Assembly: GCA_035532935.1 (NCBI GenBank)
Contig: DATKQE010000026.1
Coordinates: forward strand, 30,304-94,303
DNA: 64,000 bases
Direction of reading: 5' to 3'
Source: DATJLY01 sp035532935
GTDB taxonomy: Bacteria > Pseudomonadota > Alphaproteobacteria > ATCC43930 > CGMCC-115725
Shown here piece after piece: positions 17,699 through 26,642 of the stretch. The notes under the pieces are model-generated. The model saw only the letters and a list, made by a program, of their open reading frames with translations. It did no database searches and was not told the DNA's origin. The translations under genes were made by a program, and so were the position numbers. Numbering within the stretch: position 1 is the stretch's first letter; each line of letters opens with the position of its first letter.

Positions 17699-18628
17699 AT
17701 GCGGGCGGCGTTCCTCTCCACCGATCTTCCCTTCGCCCCCTGGGCAGCGGCGCTGAAGCGCCATTTCCCCGAGCTCGATCTCCGCTGTTGGCCCGATGTG
17801 GGCGATCGCGCCGCGGTCGAGGCCGCGCTGGTGTGGGCGCCGCCGCCCGGCGCGCTCGCCGCGCTGCCAGGTCTGCGCCTCATTCATGTGCTCGGCGCGG
17901 GTGTCGATCACGTTCTCGCCGACCCCGACCGCCCCGCCGGCGTGCCGTTGGTGCGCCTCGTCGATCCCGCCATGACCGCGGCAATGGGCGAATACGTCCA
18001 GTTCCAAGCGCTCCGCCTGCATCTTCAGGATCTGACCTATCGCGAGCAGCAGGGCGCGCGCGCGTGGCGGGCGCAGCCGCAGGTGATTGCGCGCCAGCGC
18101 CGCATCGGCATTCTGGGGCTCGGTGTGCTCGGCAGCGAGGCGGCGCTGCGGCTCGAGGTGCTGGGCTTCGACGTCGCCGGCTGGAGCCGCCGCGGCCGGC
18201 GGGTCCGGGGCATTTCCTGCCATCACGGGGCGGACGGGCTTGCCGCGATCGCCGCGCGCAGCGAGATTCTGGTCTGCCTCCTGCCGCTCACGCCCGAGAC
18301 CGAGAACATTCTCGACGCCGCACTCTTCGCCGCGATGCCCCGCGGCGCGGCGATCGTCAATTGCGGGCGCGGCGCGCATCTGGCCGAGGCCGATCTCCTC
18401 GCCGCGCTCGACAGCGGACAGCTCTCGGCCGCGGTGCTCGATGTCTTCCGCGACGAGCCGCTGCCGCCGGCGCATCCCTTCTGGCGCCATCCGCGCGTCG
18501 TGGTGACGCCGCACGTCGCCGCCGCCACCAATCCCGACACCGCCGCGCCGATCGTCGCCGCGGCGCTGCGGCGCTTCGCCGAGGGCAAGCGCGTCGCCAA
18601 CCTGGTCGTGCCGGCACGTGGTTACTGA
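17699..18628 (+). CDS. ghrA: GhrA-like D-2-hydroxyacid dehydrogenase (glyoxylate/hydroxypyruvate reductase A)
   Basis: NAD(P)H-dependent reductase of glyoxylate or hydroxypyruvate, 309 residues. The Rossmann motif 'IGILGLGVLGSEAA' is at about residues 134-147. Later come 'LLPLTPETENILDA', the catalytic-arginine region 'IVNCGRGAHLAEADLLAALD', and the Glu/His region 'AHPFWRHPRVVVTPHVAA'. Its start lies two bases after the yejF stop, so it may be read with the yej operon. Exact substrate specificity cannot be read from sequence. Downstream DNA drops in GC. Confidence 0.87.
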   Translation: MRAAFLSTDLPFAPWAAALKRHFPELDLRCWPDVGDRAAVEAALVWAPPPGALAALPGLRLIHVLGAGVDHVLADPDRPAGVPLVRLVDPAMTAAMGEYVQFQALRLHLQDLTYREQQGARAWRAQPQVIARQRRIGILGLGVLGSEAALRLEVLGFDVAGWSRRGRRVRGISCHHGADGLAAIAARSEILVCLLPLTPETENILDAALFAAMPRGAAIVNCGRGAHLAEADLLAALDSGQLSAAVLDVFRDEPLPPAHPFWRHPRVVVTPHVAAATNPDTAAPIVAAALRRFAEGKRVANLVVPARGY

Positions 18629-18707
18629 GAATCCTGACGCTGAGCGAGTGGTCGAATAAAGAGTCCTTCGCCGTGAAACTGACGGCACAGCGTTCCTTAC
18701 AAGACCG

Positions 18708-19284
18708 CTATTCAGAACCGGGCGACAACACTGGTCGCCCGTTTCTCAGCACGATTCCTGGAAGGACATAGGCTGCGGCGTCACGCAATTTGGTCGCAGG
18801 AACCTTGACGCCAAATGTATGAGTGCGACCGCCTCCGCTTTCCCCCGCCCCACTCTTCTCGTATTTCCAATCTTCCTTGCTTGGGAACACTACATCGACA
18901 CGCCAAATCACCCCCGGCTTGACGCTTCGAATCGTCATGGTCGAGTCGACGACGTAGCGCCAAACGACATACCATCCCGGGTGGTCATAATGCGATAGGA
19001 TTGCCCTCGCCCGCGTGTGCCCTTTGATTCGAGCGCGAGTCCCGATGGCGGGTTTAGCCGACCGCCGGGCGAAAGGTCTGGAAACCGTTGCTGCGCAATA
19101 TCGGGGGCGTGTGCTTCTTGTACGGGCTCACCGCATCAAGAGCTTTCACGCCCATGATACCAACAATCGCACTAAAGATGTTTGCCTGCTCAAAGTAATG
19201 TTCTACGAGATCGCCGGCTTGCTTCTCGACGCAATCGACTGCCCGTTGAATGTGAATTGGGTAGAGGTCTCTTGGTAGCGCCAC
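18708..19284 (-). pseudogene. Frameshifted unknown gene coupled to a DNA methyltransferase (possible restriction partner)
   Basis: Two adjoining reading frames look like halves of one protein. The first begins with GTG at 19284, behind a GGGGGAA Shine-Dalgarno, and reads 76 residues ('MALPRDLYPIHIQRAVDCVE' onward) to a TAG at 19054-19056. Another frame then continues without a gap ('KPAIGTRARIKGHTRARAIL', 'HYDHPGWYVVWRYVVDS') to 18708. Removing the single T near 19059 joins them into about 190 residues. The gene starts within the methyltransferase 3' end on the same strand, the overlap expected of a restriction endonuclease partner, but I recognise no nuclease motif. It is either a real frameshift or a sequencing error. 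Confidence 0.55.
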
Positions 19285-20218
19285 CGTTTCCCCCGGTCGA
19301 ACTCAGTTGAGACGACGCCGCATTCGAGGCCAATCCGGCAAGAATGGGTATGGCTCGCCGAGCGACCTTGAAATAGATCGGATCGTGCTCGATGCCGATA
19401 CTGGCATAGTCGATCGACGCGGCCGCCGCGATGGTCGAACCGGCGCCCATAAACGGGTCGAGGACAATGCCTATGCCAAGAGGCAGGGAGGCGCGAACGA
19501 CTTGCCGCATAAATGATTGCGGCTTGAGCGCCGGGTGAGGTGCGATGGCTCGCTCGGCCGAACGCGTCGGTGCCGAACGAATCACATCGACAAAAGGCTC
19601 TCGGTCCGAAACACGACGCAAGCCGCCGGTCCACCATTTCCGGAGATTGTCCTGGACGCGCCCTTCGCAAGGCTTCCGAAACAGCCCCCACGGCTCCCAC
19701 CCCGATCGCGGCATTACGGTCACATCGCTGAATTCGTCATGCGCGTTCTTTGGGCGATCGCCCCCACGCAATGTCCGAACGAGGCGGATAATTTCTCCAC
19801 GCTTTTCGAACCCGGCTTCAATAAGCGATCCGTAAACGACGTGAGACAGGAGCGGATTCGTTGCCATTATGACATGCCCACCGGGAACGAGCACGCGCAT
19901 TGCATGATGGGCAAAGGCCGAAAAGAACGACCGAAGCGCCGCAAGATCGGCACTATCGAGCACAGTGAACCGCGGTAATGGTCCGCGCTTGCAGCCGTCA
20001 AACGAGGGAGGAATGCGCCAGACGCCGCCTCGGCCCCTGCGGAGTTTCGACTTTTCAACTTCGCTGAACTCTTTGAGGCCATAAGGCGGGTCAGTTACGA
20101 TGGCATGAATGGAATTTGGCGCTCGCGAAGCGAGCCATTCGAATGCGTCCGCAGCGTGAATTTCGTAATTCCCGAAATCCGCCCGGGGCATGAATGCAAT
20201 CGCTGATGCATCGGCCAT
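19190..20218 (-). CDS. Site-specific DNA methyltransferase, beta-type N4/N6 (DPPY before FxGxG)
   Basis: A 342-residue amino-methyltransferase. The catalytic motif IV 'VTDPPYG' is at about residues 41-47 and the SAM-binding motif I 'LDPFMGAGST' at about 253-262, the order of the beta class that makes N6-methyladenine or N4-methylcytosine. I chose the ATG at 20218, preceded by GGGGGAG; the frame extends upstream to 20311 without family-like residues. The last 36 residues overlap the unknown downstream gene and are basic and low in complexity. Local GC is clearly lower than flanking genes, suggesting horizontal gain. Target sequence unknown. Confidence 0.85.
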   Translation of the reverse strand: MADASAIAFMPRADFGNYEIHAADAFEWLASRAPNSIHAIVTDPPYGLKEFSEVEKSKLRRGRGGVWRIPPSFDGCKRGPLPRFTVLDSADLAALRSFFSAFAHHAMRVLVPGGHVIMATNPLLSHVVYGSLIEAGFEKRGEIIRLVRTLRGGDRPKNAHDEFSDVTVMPRSGWEPWGLFRKPCEGRVQDNLRKWWTGGLRRVSDREPFVDVIRSAPTRSAERAIAPHPALKPQSFMRQVVRASLPLGIGIVLDPFMGAGSTIAAAASIDYASIGIEHDPIYFKVARRAIPILAGLASNAASSQLSSTGGNGGATKRPLPNSHSTGSRLRREASRRSRRTLL

Positions 20219-20319
20219 CGACTCCCCCAACTCAACTCGCAATCGGCCCTGAACATAACGGGAGCGAACGGCCTCGGCAGTGCTGCGCGAGGGCATTTTG
20301 CAGCGATCCATTCACGATC

Positions 20320-20763
20320 TCATTCCGCCTCGATCCGCCAGGACCGGAGCGCGCGCTTCACGCCGGCATCGCGCGCATTGTCGGCAACCCAGCCGCGGGC
20401 GCGGCAGGCGCGTGCGGTGACGGCGTTGCCGTTGACGCCGAGCCAGCATTGCAGGCCGAGGAAAGCGGCGAAGAGCGCGAACTGGCCCGGCCCGAACAGC
20501 GCGCCGGGACCGACCCAGCCGAGGAACAGATCGGCGATCCACAGCGCCAGAACGGCCGCGCCCCAACCGGGCAGCCCGCGCAGGAACAGCGGGATGCCGA
20601 ACAGCCCCGCGAACAGGAACAGATCCCAGGCAAAGCCCGGCTTGACACGCTTCGTGCGCTGCCCCGAGGGATGCTTGAACAGGACGCTCGCCGCCGCCGG
20701 TGGCGGCGTCTCCTCGCGTTGGCGTGGCCGGCGCAGGGGCGTGCGCTCGACGGCGGCCGGCAT
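20320..20763 (-). CDS. Small membrane protein, DUF2628-like
   Basis: A 147-residue protein starting at the ATG at 20763, which overlaps the stop of the aminopeptidase gene (ATGA). The N-terminal 40 residues are basic. Then come 'GFAWDLFLFAGLFGIPLFLR' and two further hydrophobic segments, and a soluble tail with 'GVNGNAVTARACRARGW'. This arrangement (an aromatic Gly-Phe-x-Trp motif, helices, then a Gly-Asn tail with 'RGW') resembles DUF2628 membrane proteins. Function is unknown. The overlap with the aminopeptidase gene indicates shared transcription. Confidence 0.65.
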   Translation of the reverse strand: MPAAVERTPLRRPRQREETPPPAAASVLFKHPSGQRTKRVKPGFAWDLFLFAGLFGIPLFLRGLPGWGAAVLALWIADLFLGWVGPGALFGPGQFALFAAFLGLQCWLGVNGNAVTARACRARGWVADNARDAGVKRALRSWRIEAE

Positions 20764-22148
20764 CAGCGCGAACTGCCGCCGTAGCGTCGCTCGATCACCG
20801 CGAGCAGCGCGCGCAGCGCCAGCGCCTCGCCGCCTTCGGGCCGGCCGGGCCGGCTCTTCTGATTCCAGGCGAAGGTGTCGATATGCGCCCACGGTGTCGC
20901 CGCGGGCACGAATTCCGCGAGATAGAGCGCCGCCGTGATGGCGCCGGCATGGGGGCCTTCGGAGACGTTGTTGATGTCGGCGATCGGGCTCTTCAGCAGG
21001 TCGCGATAGGGCCGCCACAACGGCAGACGCCAGAACGGATCGCCCTCCTCGGTCCCGGCGCGCAGGAGATCGGCGGCGAGCGTCTCGTCATTGGCAAAGA
21101 GCGCCGGCAGCTCGGGCCCGAGCGCCACGCGCGCGGCGCCGGTGAGCGTTGCCATGTCGATGACCAGCGCCGGCGCCTCGCGGCACGCCTCGGCGAGCGC
21201 GTCGCACAGGATGAGCCGGCCCTCGGCATCGGTGTTGCCAACCTCGACGGTGAGGCCCTGGCGCGTGCGAATCACGTCGAGCGGGCGGAAGGCGCTGCCG
21301 GAGACCGAATTCTCCACCGCCGGCACGAGCACCCGCAGCCGCACCGGCAAGCGCAGCGCCATTACCGCCTGGGCCAGCCCCAGCAACGTCGCGGCGCCGC
21401 CCATGTCCTTTTTCATCATGCGCATGCCAGACGCCGGCTTGAGGTCGAGCCCGCCGCTGTCGAAGCACACGCCCTTGCCCACGAGCGTCACCTTGGGCGC
21501 CCGCTCATCGCCCCAGAGGAGATCGACGAGCCGTGGCGCGCGCACGCTCGCACGACCGACCGCGTGAATGGTCGGATAGTTCTCCTGGAGCAGGGCGTCG
21601 CCGACGATGACGCGGCAGCGCGCGCCGTGCCGCGCGGCGAGCGCTTCGGCCGCGCCCGCCAGTTCCGCCGGCCCCATGTCCTCGGCCGGCGTGTTGATCA
21701 GGTCGCGGGCGAGGAAGAACCCGTCGGCCACCGCCTCGACCCGCGCGCGGTCGCAATTCTCCGGCCATTCGAGCCGGGCGAAGCCGCGCTCGCGCCGCTT
21801 GTACCGGGTGAAGGCATAGGAACCGAGCGCCCAGCCGAGGGTAAAGCGTGTCGCCTGCTCCGGCGCCCACGCCCCGTCGAGCGCATAATTCCCTTCCGGC
21901 AGGGAATCGGGGCAGCCGGCCAGCCCCCACAGCGCGTCGCCCTCGGCGAGGCCGACCACAACCCGGCCGAGCCGGCCGCATTCGTCCGGGAGCAGCAGGA
22001 GCTTCCCCGGCTCGGCGCCGAACCGTGTCGCCTCGGCCCAGCGCTCGACCGCAGGTCCAAGCACCGCGAGCGCGGCTGCGAGGCCGGAAGCGGTCACGGG
22101 AGTGATCGGGACGGCGCCGCCGCTGGGCGGCACGAGCGTTGCAGGCAC
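20763..22148 (-). CDS. Leucyl aminopeptidase family protein (peptidase M17)
   Basis: A cytosolic metallo-aminopeptidase that removes N-terminal residues from peptides. The 461-residue length fits M17. The family signature 'NTDAEGRLILCDAL' carries metal-binding Asp and Glu plus the catalytic Arg. The other metal-binding stretch is 'VGKGVCFDSGGLDLKP' followed by 'MKKDMGGAA'. The N-terminal domain is shorter and less conserved than in E. coli PepA, nearer to PepB-like members. It is divergent from the GST gene across about 80 bases. Confidence 0.92.
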   Translation of the reverse strand: MPATLVPPSGGAVPITPVTASGLAAALAVLGPAVERWAEATRFGAEPGKLLLLPDECGRLGRVVVGLAEGDALWGLAGCPDSLPEGNYALDGAWAPEQATRFTLGWALGSYAFTRYKRRERGFARLEWPENCDRARVEAVADGFFLARDLINTPAEDMGPAELAGAAEALAARHGARCRVIVGDALLQENYPTIHAVGRASVRAPRLVDLLWGDERAPKVTLVGKGVCFDSGGLDLKPASGMRMMKKDMGGAATLLGLAQAVMALRLPVRLRVLVPAVENSVSGSAFRPLDVIRTRQGLTVEVGNTDAEGRLILCDALAEACREAPALVIDMATLTGAARVALGPELPALFANDETLAADLLRAGTEEGDPFWRLPLWRPYRDLLKSPIADINNVSEGPHAGAITAALYLAEFVPAATPWAHIDTFAWNQKSRPGRPEGGEALALRALLAVIERRYGGSSR

Positions 22149-22231
22149 GGATGGGCTCCCTAGTCGGTGGTTGCGTCGCGCCCCGGTGCTCGCCAGAGTC
22201 CGGGCGCGGGCAATCTTGGCGAGGATAGCCG

Positions 22232-22885
22232 ATGGCGGACTTCACCATCTATATCGGCAATAAGAATTATTCGTCCTGGTCGATGCGCGCCTGGCTGATG
22301 ATGAAGGCGTCCGGCGCCGCCTTCGACGAGGTCCTGATCCCGCTCTACGAGCCGCCGAGCCGCGACGCGATCCTGCGCCATTCGCCGTCAGGCAAGGTGC
22401 CGGCGCTGCGCCATGGCGCGGTCACGGTCTGGGAGTCGCTGGCGATCGGCGAATACCTGGCCGAGCGTCTGCCGGCGGCCAGGCTGTGGCCGGAAGATGC
22501 CGGCGCCCGCGCCGTCGCGCGCGCCGTGAGCGCGGAAATGCATGCCAGCTTCGGCGCTTTGCGCCGCCACCTGCCGATGAATCTGCGCGCGAGCATTTCC
22601 GGCCGCGAGCTGACGCCGGAGGTGCAGGCGGACATCGACCGGGTCGCGGCGCTGTGGCGCGATTGCCGGCAGCGCTTCGGCGGCGGCGGCCGCTGTCTCT
22701 TCGGCCATTTCACCGTCGCCGACGCCATGTATGCGCCGGTGGTGAGCCGGTTCAGGACCTATCACGTCGCGCTCGGGGACGAGGCCCGGGCCTATGCCGA
22801 TGCGCTCTGGGCCTATCCTGCCGTGCAGGAATGGGCGGCGGCGGCGCGCACCGAGTCCATGGTCCTGAAGCAGTTCGAGGTCTGA
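22232..22885 (+). CDS. Glutathione S-transferase family protein
   Basis: A 217-residue cytosolic protein with an N-terminal thioredoxin-like domain ('IYIGNKNYSSWSMRAWLMMK', then 'SPSGKVPALRHGAVTVWESL' with the cis-proline and the Glu-Ser glutathione-binding pair) and an all-helical C-terminal domain. The Ser-Ser-Trp-Ser stretch near residue 15 probably supplies the catalytic serine. Substrate cannot be inferred. It stands alone between the divergent aminopeptidase and a downstream cupin gene. Confidence 0.88.
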   Translation: MADFTIYIGNKNYSSWSMRAWLMMKASGAAFDEVLIPLYEPPSRDAILRHSPSGKVPALRHGAVTVWESLAIGEYLAERLPAARLWPEDAGARAVARAVSAEMHASFGALRRHLPMNLRASISGRELTPEVQADIDRVAALWRDCRQRFGGGGRCLFGHFTVADAMYAPVVSRFRTYHVALGDEARAYADALWAYPAVQEWAAAARTESMVLKQFEV

Positions 22886-23093
22886 CCGCCAAGCGCCCAC
22901 CGAACGTCCAGGCGCCGCCCAAGCGCTAGGCAATCGGGCGCCCGCGGCCGCGCCCGGGCCTGGAAACCGGCACGTTCCGGGCTGGCGCGATTTTCGCATG
23001 AAGTTGCACCAAGACACCGTCGGGCGCGTTGCGGAAGACGCCGGCGCGGCGTCGCTCGGACGTGTTCGCGGCCCCAGCACGCGGAGAGATGAC

Positions 23094-23531
23094 GTGGCCA
23101 ACGACGGAATGGAAGCGCCGCCCGCGACCGTGTTCTCGCATGTCAAGGACGGTGACACCCCGTGGCGGAGCGGGGGCCTGCGCGACTTCTTCCGCTATCG
23201 CGACCTCGGGATCGCCGCCGCAACCGGCGGCCAGGTCATCGCCCAACTGGTGCGCGCCAACGACGCGCCCAGCGAAGGCACGGGCTGGCACCGCCACGAG
23301 GCGAATTTTCACATCGTCATGATGCTCAAGGGCTGGGCCCGATTCATGTACGAGGACAAGGTGACGCTGGTGAAGGCCGGCGACTGCGTCCATCAACGGC
23401 CGGGGATCGTCCATTTCCTGTTCGATTACTCGCCGGACATGGAATATCTCGAAATTGCCAGCCCGGCCGATTTCAAGACCATCGAGATGCCCGGCCCCTG
23501 CCCGGTGCCGGCGCCGACGCCGTGGAAGTGA
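23094..23531 (+). CDS. Cupin-domain protein
   Basis: A 145-residue single-domain cupin. The first cupin motif is 'GTGWHRHEANFHIVMMLKG', with two histidines and a glutamate-spaced metal site, and the second is 'CVHQRPGIVHFLFDYSPDM'. I chose GTG at 23094, which follows GGAGAG at the right spacing; the frame is open upstream to 22998 but that part is unlike coding sequence. Function is unknown; similar small cupins are dioxygenases, isomerases or sensors. The next gene, malate synthase, starts about 140 bases downstream. Confidence 0.75.
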   Translation: MANDGMEAPPATVFSHVKDGDTPWRSGGLRDFFRYRDLGIAAATGGQVIAQLVRANDAPSEGTGWHRHEANFHIVMMLKGWARFMYEDKVTLVKAGDCVHQRPGIVHFLFDYSPDMEYLEIASPADFKTIEMPGPCPVPAPTPWK

Positions 23532-23669
23532 CGGACGCGGGCGGCGAACGATGGAGCGGTCAGCCGCGGGCACACACACGAAGTAGGGGGCGACGAGGCG
23601 GCTCCGCGCGCGCATTCCGGACCCCGCCGCCCGCCGGGCCACCCGCAACCGCAACCGCGCGAGGGAACC

Positions 23670-25283
23670 ATGGCAAAGGCAGCGAGCCTGCCGCAAGGCG
23701 TCGAAATCCGCGCCGCGATGCGGCCCGGTTACGACGGGATCCTCACCAACGATACGCTCGCCTTCGTCGCCGCGCTCGAGCGCAAGTTCGGCGCCGAGCG
23801 CCGGCGTCTCCTCGCCTTGCGCGCCGAGCGGCAGGCGCAGCTCGATGCCGGCGCCAAGCCCGACTTCCCGGCCGAGACCCGCGCGGTGCGCGAGGCCGAC
23901 TGGACGGTGGCGCCACTGCCCAAGGACCTGCTCGACCGCCGCATCGAGATCACCGGCCCGACCGACCGCAAGATGGTCATCAACGCCCTCAACTGCGGCG
24001 CCAATGTCTACATGGCGGATTTCGAGGACGCCAACACGCCGACCTGGGACAATCTCATCGACGGCCAGATCAACCTCGCCGCGGCGGTGCGGCGCACCAT
24101 CACTTTCGACGATCCGCAGAACGGTCGCCATTACGCGCTGCAGCCCGACACTGCGACGCTGCTGGTGCGGCCGCGCGGCTGGCACCTGCCCGAATCGCAT
24201 GTCCTTGTCGACGGCGCGCCGATGTCAGGAGCGCTGTTCGATTTCGGGCTGTATTTCTTTCACAACGCCGCCGAACTGCTGCGGCGCGGGACCGGCCCTT
24301 ATTTCTATCTCCCCAAGATCGAGAGCCGGCACGAGGCGAAACTGTGGAACGACGTGTTCGTCGAGAGCCAGCATCGCCTCGGGCTCGAGCGCGGCACGAT
24401 CAAGGCGACGGTGCTGATCGAGACCATTCTCGCCGCCTTCGAAATGGACGAGATCCTCTACGCGCTGCGCGAGCATTCGTCTGGGCTCAATTGCGGCCGC
24501 TGGGACTATATCTACAGCTACATCAAGAAATTCGCCGAAGACGCCGACGCCATTCTTCCCGACCGCGCGCAAGTGACGATGACGACGCATTTCCTGCGCA
24601 GCTACAGCCAGCTCCTGATCAAGACGTGCCATCGCCGCAATGTCCATGCGATGGGCGGCATGGCGGCGCAGATCCCGATCCGCGACGATCCGGCGGCGAA
24701 CGCGGCGGCGATGGAAAAGGTGCGCGCCGACAAGCTGCGCGAGGCCGGCGACGGCCATGACGGCACTTGGGTCGCGCATCCGGGCCTCGTCGGCATCGCC
24801 AAGGAGATCTTCGATCGCGAAATGCCGGCTTCCAACCAGATCGCGCGCAAGCGCCAGGACGTGAACGTCACCGCCGCCGATCTGCTGCGCGTTCCGACCG
24901 GCACCATCACCGAGGCGGGGCTGCGGCAAAACCTCAATGTCGGCATCGGCTATCTCCAAGCCTGGCTGCGCGGCACCGGCTGCGTGCCGCTCTATCACCT
25001 GATGGAGGACGCCGCCACGGCCGAGATCAGCCGCGCGCAAGTGTGGCAGTGGATTCGCCACAAGGCCGAGCTCGCCGACGGGCGCACGGTCGATCTCGCG
25101 CTCTGCCGCCGGCTCCTCGACGAGGAACTGGAAAAGCTCAAGGCGGCGGTCGGCGCGGACGCCTATGCCGAGCGCCGGTTCGGCGCCGCGGCGGCGATCT
25201 TTTTGTCACTCCTCGAAGCGCCACGCTTCCCGGAATGGCTCACCATCCCCGCCTACGAAAAGCTCGTCGCCGAGGGCGCCTGA
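23670..25283 (+). CDS. aceB: Malate synthase A
   Basis: Condenses glyoxylate with acetyl-CoA to malate in the glyoxylate shunt. The 537-residue length and the signature 'EHSSGLNCGRWDYIYSYIKK' identify the A form, rather than the longer G form (about 720 residues) common in alphaproteobacteria. Other conserved pieces are 'NVYMADFEDANTPTWDN' and 'GMAAQIPIRDDP'. No isocitrate lyase gene is in the window. The start is preceded by GAGGGAACC. The ghrA-like gene about 5 kb upstream also uses glyoxylate, but the genes are not linked. Confidence 0.95.
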   Translation: MAKAASLPQGVEIRAAMRPGYDGILTNDTLAFVAALERKFGAERRRLLALRAERQAQLDAGAKPDFPAETRAVREADWTVAPLPKDLLDRRIEITGPTDRKMVINALNCGANVYMADFEDANTPTWDNLIDGQINLAAAVRRTITFDDPQNGRHYALQPDTATLLVRPRGWHLPESHVLVDGAPMSGALFDFGLYFFHNAAELLRRGTGPYFYLPKIESRHEAKLWNDVFVESQHRLGLERGTIKATVLIETILAAFEMDEILYALREHSSGLNCGRWDYIYSYIKKFAEDADAILPDRAQVTMTTHFLRSYSQLLIKTCHRRNVHAMGGMAAQIPIRDDPAANAAAMEKVRADKLREAGDGHDGTWVAHPGLVGIAKEIFDREMPASNQIARKRQDVNVTAADLLRVPTGTITEAGLRQNLNVGIGYLQAWLRGTGCVPLYHLMEDAATAEISRAQVWQWIRHKAELADGRTVDLALCRRLLDEELEKLKAAVGADAYAERRFGAAAAIFLSLLEAPRFPEWLTIPAYEKLVAEGA

Positions 25284-25359
25284 CCTCCCGAGCGATAGCG
25301 CCGCACCTGGACAGCGCGGCGGCGGCGTCTCAGACTGGGCGCCGAGCGGGAGATCGGCA

Positions 25360-25764
25360 TTGGGCACCCTCTACGTCGCGCGCAGCGCCAAGCTCGGCAA
25401 ATGGGCCTCCGACGTGGGGCTTGGCAAGCATATCTACAAGGTAGGCTGCACCGACGCGCCGGTGAAGCCGCTGGTCGCCGCGGGTTGGGCCGGCGAAAGC
25501 GACTGGCAGCTCGTCAAGTCCGAGCCGGCGGAAGACCTCACCGAGGAGGATGTGCTCGCCCGCCTCGCCCGCAAGGAAAAGGCCGTCGATCCCAAATACT
25601 ATCCGCGCATCCGCGGCACGCCGGGCCTGTTCAAGGTCGATCCCATCCATGTCGAAAGCCACATCCTCGTCACCCGCGCGCTCGCCGGCGACGAGACACG
25701 CGAGGCGATCAAGCTCAAGCCCGCCGATTTCGCCGCCTATATCATCCACAACGCGCGGCGGTGA
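25360..25764 (+). CDS. Conserved hypothetical protein
   Basis: A 134-residue soluble protein, probably starting with TTG at 25360 behind GGGAG seven bases upstream; no ATG lies in a sensible place. It opens 'GTLYVARSAKLGKWASDVG' and continues 'GKHIYKVGCTDAPVK', and ends 'KLKPADFAAYIIHNARR'. I recall similar uncharacterised proteins in rhizobia. The LYVA...YKVG spacing faintly recalls GIY-YIG/T5orf172 nucleases, but I would not assign that function. It is just downstream of aceB on the same strand. Confidence 0.6.
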   Translation: MGTLYVARSAKLGKWASDVGLGKHIYKVGCTDAPVKPLVAAGWAGESDWQLVKSEPAEDLTEEDVLARLARKEKAVDPKYYPRIRGTPGLFKVDPIHVESHILVTRALAGDETREAIKLKPADFAAYIIHNARR

Positions 25765-25779
25765 CGCGGCCCGGACGCG

Positions 25780-26619
25780 TTAGCGGCTGCGGCCGGCAAT
25801 CTCCTCTTGCCACGGCGCGACCCAGCGCTCGATGAAGCCGATCAGGCCGTTGAGCGCGGTCGCTAGCACCATCAGCACCACCACCGGCACGAACATGCGT
25901 GCCGTGTCGAAATTATTGGCCGAGTTGATGATGATCGCGCCCAGGCCCGAGATCGCGGTGAAGAACTCGGCGATGATCATGGCGACGACGGCGCGTCCGA
26001 CCGAGAGGCGGATACCGGCCATGATGTAGGGCAGCGTCGCCGGCAGCACGATCCGGCGCAGAATGACATGATCGGGGGCGACCAGGGATTTGCCGACCTC
26101 GATCAGGCTCTTGGGCACCGCAGCGACGCCGCGCCAGGTGTTGATGCACACCGGGAACACCGACATCAGCATCACCACCGCCGCCTTGACCGCGAAGCCG
26201 AGCCCGAGCCACAGCATCAAGAGCGGCACCAGCGCCACCAGCGGCATGGAATAGCCGGCGGTCACATAGATGCCGATCGCCGCCTCCACGGCGCGGAAGC
26301 GGCCGACCACGAGGCCGAGCGGCACGCCGATGAGAATGGCGAGCCCGAAGCCGACGACGAAGGGCTGCAGGCTCTGGATCAGCGCACTCTCGAGTTCGCC
26401 CGACACCATCAGGTCCCAGAACGCGACCGCGATGGCGCTGGGATAGGAGCCGAATACCGGGTTGATCCGGCGGCCGAAAATCTCCCACAGCACCAGCATC
26501 ACCGCGAGCGATGCCGTGGTGATCACCCAGCGCGGCAAGGCACCGCGGCGCGGCGCGATCTCGACCCGGGCCAGTTCCACCGGCGGCAGCGTCGTCGAAC
26601 GTTCTGCGGTCTCTGCCAT
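25780..26619 (-). CDS. ABC transporter permease, SsuC/TauC type
   Basis: Inner-membrane permease of a nitrate/sulfonate/taurine/pyrimidine-type importer, 279 residues with about six membrane helices. The start at 26619 is chosen because GAGGAGG lies just upstream. The EAA loop facing the ATPase is around 'NTWRGVAAVPKSLIEVGKSL', and 'GRAVVAMIIAEFFTAISGLG' near the C-terminus is typical of SsuC. It is the last gene of a three-gene ABC unit (binding protein, ATPase, permease) transcribed leftward; substrate is not evident. Confidence 0.92.
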   Translation of the reverse strand: MAETAERSTTLPPVELARVEIAPRRGALPRWVITTASLAVMLVLWEIFGRRINPVFGSYPSAIAVAFWDLMVSGELESALIQSLQPFVVGFGLAILIGVPLGLVVGRFRAVEAAIGIYVTAGYSMPLVALVPLLMLWLGLGFAVKAAVVMLMSVFPVCINTWRGVAAVPKSLIEVGKSLVAPDHVILRRIVLPATLPYIMAGIRLSVGRAVVAMIIAEFFTAISGLGAIIINSANNFDTARMFVPVVVLMVLATALNGLIGFIERWVAPWQEEIAGRSR

Positions 26620-26642
26620 CTCAGCCTCCTCGCGGCCGCAAT

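Noticed and set aside
20219..20311. Longer N-terminus for the DNA methyltransferase
   Set aside because: The extra 31 residues are basic and unlike the family; ATG 20218 has GGGGGAG in front.
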